From: Streptomyces cyaneus
GTDB taxonomy: Bacteria; Actinomycetota; Actinomycetes; Streptomycetales; Streptomycetaceae
Assembly: GCF_004028635.1 (NCBI RefSeq)
Contig: NZ_RQJW01000019.1
Location: 62,001-126,000, forward strand
DNA length: 64,000 nucleotides
Reading direction: 5' to 3'
A program made the position numbers and the translations under genes. Of this stretch, positions 20,961-29,470 are shown piece after piece (the stretch's first letter is position 1; each line of letters starts with the position of its first letter). The notes under the pieces were generated by a model. It did not search any database. It saw only the letters and a list, made by a program, of their open reading frames with translations, and had not been told where the DNA came from.

Positions 20961-22705
20961 TCGGCCTCATTTCCGCCACCGCGGCGGGGGCGGCGGCGCG
21001 GGACCGGCTGGCCGCGGCATGGCCGGACCGCGCGCGCGTGTACGACGGGCCCGTCGGGGACGCCGTACGGCGGGCGTTCGCGGAGTGCGAGCAGCTCGTG
21101 TGCCTTCTCGCGACGGGGGCGGTCGTACGGCTGATCGCCCCGCTGCTGGGTGACAAGGCGACCGACCCGGGCGTGGTGTGCGTCGACGAGAGCGGGCGGT
21201 TCGCCGTGTCGCTGGTCGGCGGGCATGGCGGCGGGGCCAATGAACTCGCCCGGGAGGTCGGGGAGTTGCTGGGCGCCGAGCCCGTGGTGACGACGGCGAC
21301 CGATGCCGTGGGGGTGCCCGGTCTGGACACGCTCGGGTTTCCGGTCGAGGGCGATGTCGCCGCGGTCTCGCGGGCCCTGCTCGACGGTGAGCCGGTGGCT
21401 CTGAAGGCCGAGTTGGCCTGGCCGCTGCCCCCGCTCCCGGTCGCCGCCGAGGGTGCCGGGGGTGCCGAGGGTTCCGAGAGTGGCGAGGGTTCCTACACCA
21501 TCCGTCTGACGGACCGGCTCGTCGAGCGCGTCGCGGAGCGCGAGGTCGTCCTGCGCCCGCCGTCCCTCGTCGTCGGCGTCGGCGCCTCCAAGGGCGCCCC
21601 GGTCGACGAGGTGCTCGGGCTGATCGAGAGCACGCTCGGCGCGGCCGGCCTCTCTCTCAAGTCCGTCGCCGAACTCGCCACCGTCGACGCCAAGGCCGAC
21701 GAACCCGGCATCGTCGAGGCCGCCGAGCGGCTCGGTGTGCCGGTGGTGACCCACTCCGCCGAGCAGCTCGCGGGCGTCGAGGTCCCCAACCCCTCCGACG
21801 CGCCCCTCGCCGCCGTCGGCACCCCCTCCGTCGCCGAGGCCGCCGCCCTCGTGCGCGGTGGCGAACTCCTCGTACCCAAGCGCAAGTCGGAACGCGCCGA
21901 CGGGCAGCCGGCGATGGCGACCTGTGCCGTCGTACGGCGGCCGGGGCGCGGGCGGCTCGCGGTCGTCGGGCTCGGGCCGGGCGCCCGGGACCTGCTGACG
22001 CCGCGCGCGAAGGCGGAGCTGCGGCGCGCCTCCGTGCTCGTCGGGCTCGACCAGTACGTCGACCAGATCCGCGATCTGCTGCGGCCCGGCACGCGGGTCC
22101 TGGAGTCGGGGCTCGGCGCCGAGGAGGAGCGGGCCCGGACGGCGGTCGAGGAGGCCCGCAAGGGGCAGGCCGTCGCGCTGATCGGCAGCGGGGACGCGGG
22201 CGTGTACGCCATGGCCTCCCCCGCGCTCGCCGAGGCCTCCGACGACATCGACGTGATCGGGGTCCCGGGCGTCACCGCCGCCCTCGCGGCCGCCGCGATC
22301 CTCGGTGCGCCGCTCGGGCACGACCACGTGTCGATCAGCCTGTCCGACCTGCACACTCCGTGGGAGGTCATCGAGCGGCGGGTGCGGGCGGCGGCCGAGG
22401 CGGACATCGTGGTCACCTTCTACAACCCCCGCTCCCGGGGCCGGGACTGGCAGCTGCCCAAGGCCCTGGCGATCCTCGCCGAGCACCGGAAGCCGACGAC
22501 GCCGGTCGGTGTCGTACGGAACGCGTCGCGGCCGGACGAGTCCAGTCGGCTCACGACACTGGGCGCACTCGACCCGGCGACGGTCGACATGATGACGGTC
22601 GTGACGGTGGGCAACACGGCGACCCGGGACATCGCGGGGCGCATGGTGACGCCGCGCGGCTACCGCTGGCAGGAGAGCGCACAGCAGCAGGAGGGCGCCC
22701 AGTGA
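20957..22705 (+). CDS. cobJ: CbiG-CobJ/CbiH fusion: precorrin-3B C17-methyltransferase
   Basis: A 582-residue protein from a GTG start. The N-terminal half is CbiG-like (LATGAVVRLIAP, GGHGGGANELAREV, then the CbiG C-domain around VVGVGASKGAPVDE). The C-terminal ~250 residues are the CobJ/CbiH methylase (VVGLGPGARDLLTPRA, LIGSGDAGVYAMASP, VPGVTAALAAAA, FYNPRSRGRDWQ). CobJ methylates C17 with ring contraction; CbiG opens the lactone in the anaerobic route. CbiG fused to a C17 methylase is common in actinobacteria and leaves open how oxygen-dependent the pathway is. It overlaps both neighbours by GTGA. Confidence 0.92.
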   Translation: MIGLISATAAGAAARDRLAAAWPDRARVYDGPVGDAVRRAFAECEQLVCLLATGAVVRLIAPLLGDKATDPGVVCVDESGRFAVSLVGGHGGGANELAREVGELLGAEPVVTTATDAVGVPGLDTLGFPVEGDVAAVSRALLDGEPVALKAELAWPLPPLPVAAEGAGGAEGSESGEGSYTIRLTDRLVERVAEREVVLRPPSLVVGVGASKGAPVDEVLGLIESTLGAAGLSLKSVAELATVDAKADEPGIVEAAERLGVPVVTHSAEQLAGVEVPNPSDAPLAAVGTPSVAEAAALVRGGELLVPKRKSERADGQPAMATCAVVRRPGRGRLAVVGLGPGARDLLTPRAKAELRRASVLVGLDQYVDQIRDLLRPGTRVLESGLGAEEERARTAVEEARKGQAVALIGSGDAGVYAMASPALAEASDDIDVIGVPGVTAALAAAAILGAPLGHDHVSISLSDLHTPWEVIERRVRAAAEADIVVTFYNPRSRGRDWQLPKALAILAEHRKPTTPVGVVRNASRPDESSRLTTLGALDPATVDMMTVVTVGNTATRDIAGRMVTPRGYRWQESAQQQEGAQ

Positions 22706-23376
22706 ACCAAGTGGCCCGTGCAGACCATGTGGACCGTGTGGACCGCGTCGTCCATCCGATCGAGGTGGAGTCCTACCGGCGGCTGCGCGCCCGCCTGGAC
22801 ACCTCGCACTTCCCGCCGCTGACCCGTGCGGTCGTCGAGCGGGTCATCCACTCCGCCGCCGACCTCGACTACGCGACCGACCTGGTCATGGACGAGGGCG
22901 AGTTGGCGAAGGCGCACGCCGCGCTGCACGCCGGGGCACCGGTCGTCGTGGACGTCGAGATGGTCGCCGCCGGCATCACCCGGCGGGAGACGGTCTGCCG
23001 GCTCCGGGACGCCGTGGCAGGTACCGGGCTGACGCGTTCGGCGCATGCCATCCGGCTCGCCTACGAGCAGGTCGGCCCGGGTGCCCTCTGGGTGATCGGC
23101 AACGCGCCGACCGCGCTGGAGGAGCTGCTGACCCTGGACGCCGCCCCGGCGCTCGTCATCGGCCTGCCCGTCGGCTTCGTCGGCGCGGTCGAGTCCAAGG
23201 CCGCGTTGCGCGAGAGCGGGCTGCCCGCCGTGAGCAACGTGTCCGAGAAGGGCGGTTCGGCGGTCGCCTCCGCCGCGCTGAACGCCCTGCTGTACCACCC
23301 CGTTTCCGAACCCGGTTCCGAACCCGTTCCCCACCCCGTCCCCCACGCCGATTCGCACTCCGAGGAGAAATCGTGA
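22702..23376 (+). CDS. cobH: Precorrin-8X methylmutase CobH/CbiC
   Basis: A 224-residue CobH family protein that moves the C11 methyl group to C12 to form hydrogenobyrinic acid. Motifs include IEVESYRRL, RVIHSAADLDYA with the conserved His, VVDVEMVAAGI and GLPVGFVGAVESK. A Pro/Ser/Glu/His-rich tail (the last ~20 residues) is encoded by near-direct repeats. GTG start overlaps the cobJ stop; its own stop overlaps the cbiX GTG. Confidence 0.95.
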   Translation: MNQVARADHVDRVDRVVHPIEVESYRRLRARLDTSHFPPLTRAVVERVIHSAADLDYATDLVMDEGELAKAHAALHAGAPVVVDVEMVAAGITRRETVCRLRDAVAGTGLTRSAHAIRLAYEQVGPGALWVIGNAPTALEELLTLDAAPALVIGLPVGFVGAVESKAALRESGLPAVSNVSEKGGSAVASAALNALLYHPVSEPGSEPVPHPVPHADSHSEEKS

Positions 23377-24317
23377 CCACCCCGCCGCCCGCCCTGCTCA
23401 TCGCCGGTCATGGCACCCGGGACGAGGCCGGAGCCGAGGCGTTCCGCGACTTCGTCCGGGAGCTGGGGGCCCGCCACCCCGAACTGCCCGTCGCGGGCGG
23501 CTTCATCGAGCTGTCCCCGCCGCCACTGGGCGAGGCCGTGACCGAGCTGGTCGAGCGGGGCGTACGGCGTTTCGCCGCGGTGCCGCTGATGCTGGTGTCC
23601 GCCGGGCACGCCAAGGGTGACATCCCGGCGGCGCTGGCCCGCGAGAAGGAGCGGCACCCCGGGATCTCGTACACCTACGGCCGCCCGCTGGGCCCGCACC
23701 CGTCGCTGCTGTCCGTGCTCGAGCGGCGGCTCGACGAGGCGCTCGGCGCCGCCGAGGGGCGCACGCCCGGCGACCGTGCCGACGTCACCGTCCTGCTGGT
23801 CGGGCGCGGGTCGACCGACCCGGACGCCAACGCCGAGGTCCACAAGGCGGCACGGCTGCTGTGGGAGGGGCGTGGATACGCGGGTGTGGAGACGGCGTTC
23901 GTGTCGCTCGCGGCGCCGGACGTGCCGAGCGGCCTGGACCGCTGCGTGAAGCTGGGGGCGCGGAAGATAGTCGTCCTCCCCTACTTCCTCTTCACCGGCA
24001 TCCTGCCGGACCGTGTGCGCCAGCAGACGGAGGGCTGGGCGGCCGCGCACCCGGAGGTCGAGGTGCACTCGGCCGACGTCATCGGCCCGGAGCCGGAGCT
24101 GCTCGACCTGGTGATGGAGCGGTACGAGGAGGCCCTCAAGGGCGACCTGCGCATGAACTGCGACTCGTGCGTGTACCGCATCGCGCTGCCCGGCTTCGAG
24201 GACAAGGTCGGGCTGCCCCAGCAGCCGCACTTCCACCCCGACGACGACGGCCACCACCACGGACACGGTCATCACGACCACGGCCACCACCATGGCGCCC
24301 ACTCACATGCCCACTGA
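23373..24317 (+). CDS. cbiX: Sirohydrochlorin cobaltochelatase-like protein CbiX with histidine-rich tail
   Basis: A 314-residue two-lobed CbiX-type protein: LIAGHGTRDEAG (first lobe, metal-site His) and LLVGRGSTDPDANAE (second lobe), with PYFLFTGILPDRV. The last ~30 residues are dominated by His with Gly and Asp, a probable metal-storage or sensing tail known in some CbiX proteins. CbiX inserts Co2+ or Fe2+ into sirohydrochlorin. Since CobN and its partner already provide late cobalt insertion, this copy may serve siroheme or early-insertion cobalamin synthesis. GTG start overlaps the cobH stop; cobC begins inside its His-tail coding region. Confidence 0.88.
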   Translation: MTTPPPALLIAGHGTRDEAGAEAFRDFVRELGARHPELPVAGGFIELSPPPLGEAVTELVERGVRRFAAVPLMLVSAGHAKGDIPAALAREKERHPGISYTYGRPLGPHPSLLSVLERRLDEALGAAEGRTPGDRADVTVLLVGRGSTDPDANAEVHKAARLLWEGRGYAGVETAFVSLAAPDVPSGLDRCVKLGARKIVVLPYFLFTGILPDRVRQQTEGWAAAHPEVEVHSADVIGPEPELLDLVMERYEEALKGDLRMNCDSCVYRIALPGFEDKVGLPQQPHFHPDDDGHHHGHGHHDHGHHHGAHSHAH

Positions 24318-25383
24318 TCACACGCCGACCGAGGCGCACGACCTCCGCCACCACGGCGACGCCGAGGTCCGTGACGACGGCTCGGCGCTCGTCGACCTCG
24401 CCGTGAACGTCCGCGCGGACACGCCGCCCGCGTGGCTGCGCGAGCGGATCGCCGGATCGCTGGGTTCGCTCGCGGCCTACCCGGACGGGCGGGCCGCGCG
24501 GGCGGCGGTGGCGGCGCGGCACGGGCTGCCGGTGGAGCGGGTGCTGCTGACGGCCGGGGCGGCGGAGGCGTTCGTCCTGCTCGCCCGCGCCCTGAAGGTG
24601 CGTCAACCGGTCGTCGTGCACCCGCAGTTCACGGAGCCGGAGGCGGCGCTGCGGGACGCGGGGCACACGGTCGACCGGGTGCTGCTGCGGGAGGAGGACG
24701 GCTTCCGGCTCGATCCTGCGGCCGTCCCCGAGGACGCCGACCTGGTGGTGATCGGCAACCCGACGAATCCGACCTCGGTGCTCCACCCGGCCGCATCCAT
24801 CGCCGAACTCGCCCGCCCCGGGCGGACGTTGGTGGTGGACGAGGCGTTCATGGACGCGGTGCCGGGTGAGCGGGAGGCGCTGGCGGGGCGGACGGACGTG
24901 CCGGGTCTGGTGGTGCTGCGCAGCCTGACCAAGACCTGGGGCCTGGCCGGCCTGCGCATCGGCTACGTCCTGGCCGCCCCGGACACCATCGCCGACCTGG
25001 AGCGCGCCCAGCCCCTGTGGCCGGTCTCCACGCCCGCGCTGGCCGCCGCCGAGGCCTGTGTGTCGTCGCAGGCACTGGCGGAGGCCGCCCACGCGGCCCA
25101 CCGCATCGCCGCCGACCGGGCCCATCTCGTTGCGGGACTCGGCGAGTTCGCGTCGGCCGGACTCCGGGTGGTCGGGCCCGCCGAGGGCCCCTTCGTCCTC
25201 GTACGACTGCCGAGGGCGGCCACGGTACGGGAGCACCTGCGCGAGCTCGGGTTCGCGGTGCGGCGCGGGGACACCTTCCCCGGGCTGGGCGAGGAGTGGC
25301 TGCGGCTGGCGGTGCGGGACCGGGGGACGATCAACCGGTTCCTGCGGGCGCTTGACCAGGCGATGGCTCTGTCGCGTCGCTGA
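24292..25383 (+). CDS. cobC: Threonine-phosphate decarboxylase-like aminotransferase CobC
   Basis: A 363-residue class I/II PLP enzyme of the histidinol-phosphate aminotransferase fold. It has GNPTNPTSVL, VVDEAFMD and the PLP lysine Lys214 in RSLTKTWGLAGLRIGY. In cobalamin clusters this protein is the CobC/CobD-type enzyme that makes the aminopropanol precursor of the nucleotide loop. It overlaps cbiX by 26 bases from ATG 24292; ATG 24307 is an alternative. It is the last gene of the operon. Confidence 0.88.
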   Translation: MAPTHMPTDHTPTEAHDLRHHGDAEVRDDGSALVDLAVNVRADTPPAWLRERIAGSLGSLAAYPDGRAARAAVAARHGLPVERVLLTAGAAEAFVLLARALKVRQPVVVHPQFTEPEAALRDAGHTVDRVLLREEDGFRLDPAAVPEDADLVVIGNPTNPTSVLHPAASIAELARPGRTLVVDEAFMDAVPGEREALAGRTDVPGLVVLRSLTKTWGLAGLRIGYVLAAPDTIADLERAQPLWPVSTPALAAAEACVSSQALAEAAHAAHRIAADRAHLVAGLGEFASAGLRVVGPAEGPFVLVRLPRAATVREHLRELGFAVRRGDTFPGLGEEWLRLAVRDRGTINRFLRALDQAMALSRR

Positions 25384-25427
25384 GCCAGGCGAGGCCGGGG
25401 AGCATGAGCAGGAGGAGGGCGCGGGAC

Positions 25428-25496
25428 TGTAAGCGTTTACGCTCCACTGATCCCCTCATCTCTCGGAGTCGGAGTGAGGGGAAGCTAAAACGTTTT
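25428..25496. promoter_or_regulatory. Cluster of palindromes after cobC
   Basis: TGTAAGCGTTTACG (25428-25441, containing the inverted repeat AGCGT-TT-ACGCT) and AAAACGTTTT (25487-25496) both resemble LacI-family operators with a central CG. Between them CCCCTCA (25452-25458) pairs with TGAGGGG (25475-25481). The genes on both sides end here, so there is no obvious target. Confidence 0.35.
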
Positions 25497-25502
25497 CAGA
25501 CG

Positions 25503-25539
25503 CCAGTCAACAGCCCTGACAAGAAGGGCTGTTGACTGG
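25503..25539. terminator. Strong bidirectional stem-loop terminator
   Basis: Arms CCAGTCAACAGCCCT (25503-25517) and AGGGCTGTTGACTGG (25525-25539) pair perfectly over 15 bp around a 7-base loop. It separates the cob operon (+) from the convergent LAETG-protein gene (-). There is no T-run. Confidence 0.85.
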
Positions 25540-25556
25540 GTGCGGATCCTCCGGTG

Positions 25557-26489
25557 TCAGCTCCTGCCGCGCCGAGCCAGCGCCACCGCTCCCCCACCCG
25601 CGAGGAGCAGAGCGACCGCGCCGCCCGCGATGTACGGCGTCATGGAGTTGCCGCCGGTCTCCGCGAGGCCGTCGTCGGCGGCCTCACCCTGGGGCTTCAC
25701 GTCGCCGGCCGAACCGGTGCCGGGGGTGGCGCTCGGCTCGGTGCTCGGGTCGGCTGCCTGCGCGGGCGCGTCCGGCGTTTCGCAGGTCGCCTCGGCCAGG
25801 GTCAGGTTGCCCTGGACGTCGGCCACGTTCAGCTTCAACGGGTTGACGGAGACCTTGAGTTCGAGGGCGGTGGCGGCGGCCGTACGCGACGCGGTCTCCG
25901 TCTTGGAGTAGTCCAGGCGCACGTCGCCCACGCCCGGCACCTCGACCTTCGTGGTCCCGCCCGCGGTCAGCGTGACCTTCTTGCCCAGCACGGTGACGTC
26001 GCCCAGCAGGTTGGACGAGGCGGTCGGCGTCTTACCGGCCTCGCAGGTCGCCTTGGAGGTGACCTGGCCGACCTCGATGAGGGAGAGCAGCGGCAGGCCG
26101 GGGACGTGGACCTTGGCGTGGGCGAGGTTGGTGTACCCCTCGGCCTTGCCGCCCGCGACCGTCGCCTTCGACGAGGCGACCTGCGCACTCAGCACGCTGA
26201 ACGGCTTTCCGCCGTCCACGCCGTTCAACTGGGCCGTCAGCGTGGACTTTTCGGCGCTCTGCGGGGCCTGCACCTCGTTCAGGGAGACCGCGAGCGGGAC
26301 GTTCACGGTCTTGTTGAGCAGGGAGACGTCGAGCCCGGTGCGCAGCACGACGGCGCTCGCGCGACCCTCGTCACCGGTCGCGTACGCGGGCCCCGCGCCG
26401 GCCAGGACCGCGGGCCCGGCGGCCAGGGCGGTGGCCGTCGCGACGGTGGCGAGACGGCGTGCGGGCATGCGGAAGTTCTTGCCGTTCAA
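25557..26489 (-). CDS. Secreted LAETG-anchored cell-wall protein (SCO1860-like family)
   Basis: A 310-residue exported protein from a TTG start. Signal peptide: MPARRLATVATATALAAG up to PAYA. The mature part is built from beta-strand-like, Thr/Val-rich sequence with two well-spaced Cys (ATCEAG and ATCETP). The C-terminus is a sortase signal: LAETG at 275-279, a hydrophobic segment, and ARRGRS. LAETG is the motif used by Streptomyces class E sortases, so the protein should be covalently attached to peptidoglycan. TTG 26489 is preferred over ATG 26468 because GAGGGG lies about 11 bases before it. Function of the mature domain is unknown. Confidence 0.85.
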   Translation of the reverse strand: MNGKNFRMPARRLATVATATALAAGPAVLAGAGPAYATGDEGRASAVVLRTGLDVSLLNKTVNVPLAVSLNEVQAPQSAEKSTLTAQLNGVDGGKPFSVLSAQVASSKATVAGGKAEGYTNLAHAKVHVPGLPLLSLIEVGQVTSKATCEAGKTPTASSNLLGDVTVLGKKVTLTAGGTTKVEVPGVGDVRLDYSKTETASRTAAATALELKVSVNPLKLNVADVQGNLTLAEATCETPDAPAQAADPSTEPSATPGTGSAGDVKPQGEAADDGLAETGGNSMTPYIAGGAVALLLAGGGAVALARRGRS

Positions 26490-26678
26490 GGTGGGGACCC
26501 CTCGGAGGAGACTTGCTCGGGACCTGCCAAGAATCGCGCATGCGGAAGGCCCGGTCAGCATCCTGCCGGGAGTTCACCCCTACGTGTGTTTCCCGTGCAG
26601 GTTTTCGAACCTCAGGGCACGCACGTTCTCCACAGTCACAGGCGCAACGCGCAAAGCGCAACGCGCAACAACCGAAGC

Positions 26679-27773
26679 TCAGCCCACGATCTTCCCGTTC
26701 AGGACGATCCGTCGAGGCGCCGCCAACACCCGTACGTCGGCCCGCGGGTCGGACTCGTACACGACCAGGTCCGCCGCCGCCCCCTCCTCCAGGCCGGGAC
26801 GGCCGAGCCACGCCCTGGCAGCCCAGGTCGTCGCCGCGAGGGCTTCGACCGCGGGGATGCCTGCGGTGACCAGTTCCGCCACCTCGGCGGCCACCAGACC
26901 GTGGGGCAGGGTGCCGCCCGCGTCCGTGCCCACGAAGACGGGGATGCCGGCGTCGTAGGCGGAGCGGACCGTGTCGTAGCGGCGTTCGTGGAGTCGGCGC
27001 ATATGGGCCGACCAGCGGGGGAACCTCGACTCGCCGCCGTCGGCCAGCTTCGGGAAGGTCGCGATGTTGACCAGGGTCGGCACGATCGCCACGCCGCGCG
27101 CGGCGAAGAGGGGGATCAGGTCCTCCGTCAGGCCGGTGGCGTGTTCGATGCAGTCGATGCCCGACTCGACGAGGTCCTGCAGCGAATCCTCCGAGAAGCA
27201 GTGCGCGGTCACCCGGGCGTCCAGGCGGTGGGCCTCGGCGATGGCCGCCTCCACCGCCTCCCGCGGCCAGGTCGGCGCGAGGTCCCCGAGGTCGCGGTCG
27301 ATCCAGTCGCCGACCAGCTTGACCCAGCCGTCGCCGCGCCGGGCCTCCTGGGCGACGTAGGCGACCAGGTCCTCCGGTTCGATCTCATGGGCGTAGCCGC
27401 GGATGTAGCGGCGGGTGCGGGCGATGTGCCGGCCAGCCCTGATGATCTTCGGCAGGTCCTCGCGGTCGTCGACCCAGCGGGTGTCGGAGGGCGAGCCGGC
27501 GTCGCGGATCAGCAGGGTGCCCGCCTCGCGGTCGGTCAGCGCCTGCTTCTCCGCGATGTCGTCGTCGACCGGGCCGTGCGGGCCGAGGCCCACATGGCAG
27601 TGGGCGTCGACGAGGCCGGGCAGGGCCCAGCCCTCGACGGTAGGGATGTCGCGGGCGCCGACGGGACGGTCGTACGAGATCCGGCCGTCGACGACCCACA
27701 GTTCGTCCCGGACGTCTTCGGGCCCGACCAGGACCCGGCCCTTCACGTGCAGCGCACCCGCGCGATCGCTCAT
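26679..27773 (-). CDS. Amidohydrolase family metal-dependent hydrolase
   Basis: A 364-residue member of the amidohydrolase superfamily (TIM barrel, imidazolonepropionase/prolidase-like branch). The metal motif HxH is in LPGLVDAHCHVG (about residues 60-71), KLVGDWID supplies a Lys that may be the carboxylated bridging residue, VTAHCFSE and IEHATGL contain the third and fourth metal histidines, and FVGTDAGG the catalytic Asp. It follows the ABC importer genes on the same strand with a 35-base gap and is likely in their operon, suggesting hydrolysis of the imported compound. The substrate cannot be inferred. Confidence 0.82.
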   Translation of the reverse strand: MSDRAGALHVKGRVLVGPEDVRDELWVVDGRISYDRPVGARDIPTVEGWALPGLVDAHCHVGLGPHGPVDDDIAEKQALTDREAGTLLIRDAGSPSDTRWVDDREDLPKIIRAGRHIARTRRYIRGYAHEIEPEDLVAYVAQEARRGDGWVKLVGDWIDRDLGDLAPTWPREAVEAAIAEAHRLDARVTAHCFSEDSLQDLVESGIDCIEHATGLTEDLIPLFAARGVAIVPTLVNIATFPKLADGGESRFPRWSAHMRRLHERRYDTVRSAYDAGIPVFVGTDAGGTLPHGLVAAEVAELVTAGIPAVEALAATTWAARAWLGRPGLEEGAAADLVVYESDPRADVRVLAAPRRIVLNGKIVG

Positions 27774-27808
27774 GTACTGCACCTTAATGACCGGACCCTG
27801 GTGACCGG

Positions 27809-28618
27809 CTAGTCGCCCTTGCCCACCTGGTCCGAGGTCTCCTCCTCCACCTCGGCCATCGCCGGGTCGAGGAGGCGGGAGAGGAAGTGGCGGGTGCGTT
27901 CGTGCTGCGGGCTGCCGATGACCTGGTCCGGGGTGCCGTCCTCGACGATCACTCCGCCGTCCATGAAGACGACGCGGTCGGCGACCTCGCGCGCGAAGGT
28001 CATCTCGTGGGTGACGACCATCATGGTCATGCCCTCGTTCGCGAGCATGCGCATGACGGCCAGTACGTCCCCCACCAGCTCGGGGTCCAGCGCGGAGGTC
28101 GGCTCGTCGAAGAGCATCACCTCGGGGCCCATGGCGAGGGCGCGGGCGATGGCGACACGCTGCTGCTGGCCGCCGGAGAGGGAGGCCGGGTATGCCGAGG
28201 CCTTCTCGGACAGGCCGACCCGCTCCAGGTTCTCGGCGGCGACCTTCGCGGCCGTCGCCTTGTCGCGCCTGAGGACCCGGCGCTGCGGCAGGCTGAGGTT
28301 CTCGGTCACCGTGAGGTGCGGGAACAGGTTGAACTGCTGGAAGACCATGCCGATACGGCGGCGTACGGCGTCGATGTCGACGTCCGGGTCGGTGAGCTCG
28401 GTGCCGCCGACGAAGACCTGGCCCTTGGTGGGCTCTTCGAGCAGGTTCACGCAGCGCAGCAGGGTCGACTTGCCCGAGCCGGACGGGCCGATCACGCACA
28501 CGACCTCGCCCTGGTTGATCTCCAGGTCGATGCCGCGCAGCACCTCGTTGTCGCCGAAGGACTTGTACAGGCCGCGGACTTCGATCTCCGGTCGGGAGCC
28601 AAGGGTCTTCTCTGTCAC
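27809..28618 (-). CDS. Amino-acid ABC transporter ATP-binding protein
   Basis: A 269-residue ABC ATPase of the polar amino-acid uptake type (GlnQ/HisP-like). Walker A is GPSGSGKST, the Q-loop region VFQQFNLFPHLTV, signature LSGGQQQRVAIARAL, Walker B VMLFDEPTSALDP, and the H-loop VTHEM. The start GTG at 28618 overlaps the permease stop (28615-28617), so the two are translationally coupled. It should energise the permease at 28615 with the binding protein at 29471. Confidence 0.92.
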   Translation of the reverse strand: MTEKTLGSRPEIEVRGLYKSFGDNEVLRGIDLEINQGEVVCVIGPSGSGKSTLLRCVNLLEEPTKGQVFVGGTELTDPDVDIDAVRRRIGMVFQQFNLFPHLTVTENLSLPQRRVLRRDKATAAKVAAENLERVGLSEKASAYPASLSGGQQQRVAIARALAMGPEVMLFDEPTSALDPELVGDVLAVMRMLANEGMTMMVVTHEMTFAREVADRVVFMDGGVIVEDGTPDQVIGSPQHERTRHFLSRLLDPAMAEVEEETSDQVGKGD

Positions 28619-29466
28619 TTCACGGCCTCCTGGGCCTTCGCCTCCATGCGGCGTACGACGAAGCCGAGCGGGATCGTGACCAGCAGATAGCACAGGCCCG
28701 CGACCAGGATCGGCGTGGAGTTGGCGGTCTGGCTGGCGAGGTCACGGCCGAACTTGGACAGCTCGCGCTCCTCCAGCGTCACACCGAGGAACAGCACCAG
28801 CGAGGAGTCCTTGAAGAGCAGGACGAGTTCGTTGGTCAGCGGCGGGAGGATGATCCGGAACGCCTGCGGGATGATGATCGAGATCATGGCGCGGGCGGGC
28901 GAGAAGCCGAGCGAACGCGCCGCCTCCATCTGTCCCTTGGGCACGGCCTGGATGCCCGCACGGATCGTCTCCGCCATGTACGCGGCGGCCACCAGGCCGA
29001 GCGCGAGGGCGACCTTGCCGTACGTACCGCCCGGGATCTCCGTGCCCGGGAAGGCCAGCGGCACGGCGACCCCGATGAAGATGAAGATCAGCAGGGCGGG
29101 CAGACCGCGGAAGATCTCGATGTAGACGCCGGCGAGCCAGCGGTACGGCCCCACGGACGACAGCCGCATCAGCGCGATCACCATGCCGAGGACCAGCCCG
29201 ACGGCGAAGCCGGACACCGTGTACAGCACGGTGTTCTTCAGCGCGAGCGTGATGACCTCGGGGAACATCTGCTCCGCGATGTCCTCCTGCGCGAACTGGT
29301 TCGCCAGTCGGTCCCAGTCGGCCGCGACCGCGAAGGCGATCACGGCCGCGACGAAGACGACGTACTGGATGCCGCGCGACAGACTGCGCTTCTGACGCCG
29401 GGTCAGGCCCTTTTTCTTGGGCTGCTTCGGCTGGAGACGTACGTCGTTGCCGGTGGTGTCGGTCAT
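28615..29466 (-). CDS. Amino-acid ABC transporter permease
   Basis: A 283-residue integral membrane protein of the His/Glu/Gln/Arg permease family. A Lys/Gln-rich cytoplasmic N-terminus (PKQPKKKGLTRRQKRS) precedes about five to six membrane helices, and the EAA loop appears as QMEAARSLGFSPARAMISIIIPQAF. Only one permease gene is present, so it probably works as a homodimer. It starts 4 bases after the binding-protein gene and overlaps the ATPase gene. Confidence 0.92.
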   Translation of the reverse strand: MTDTTGNDVRLQPKQPKKKGLTRRQKRSLSRGIQYVVFVAAVIAFAVAADWDRLANQFAQEDIAEQMFPEVITLALKNTVLYTVSGFAVGLVLGMVIALMRLSSVGPYRWLAGVYIEIFRGLPALLIFIFIGVAVPLAFPGTEIPGGTYGKVALALGLVAAAYMAETIRAGIQAVPKGQMEAARSLGFSPARAMISIIIPQAFRIILPPLTNELVLLFKDSSLVLFLGVTLEERELSKFGRDLASQTANSTPILVAGLCYLLVTIPLGFVVRRMEAKAQEAVK

Positions 29467-29470
29467 GGGG

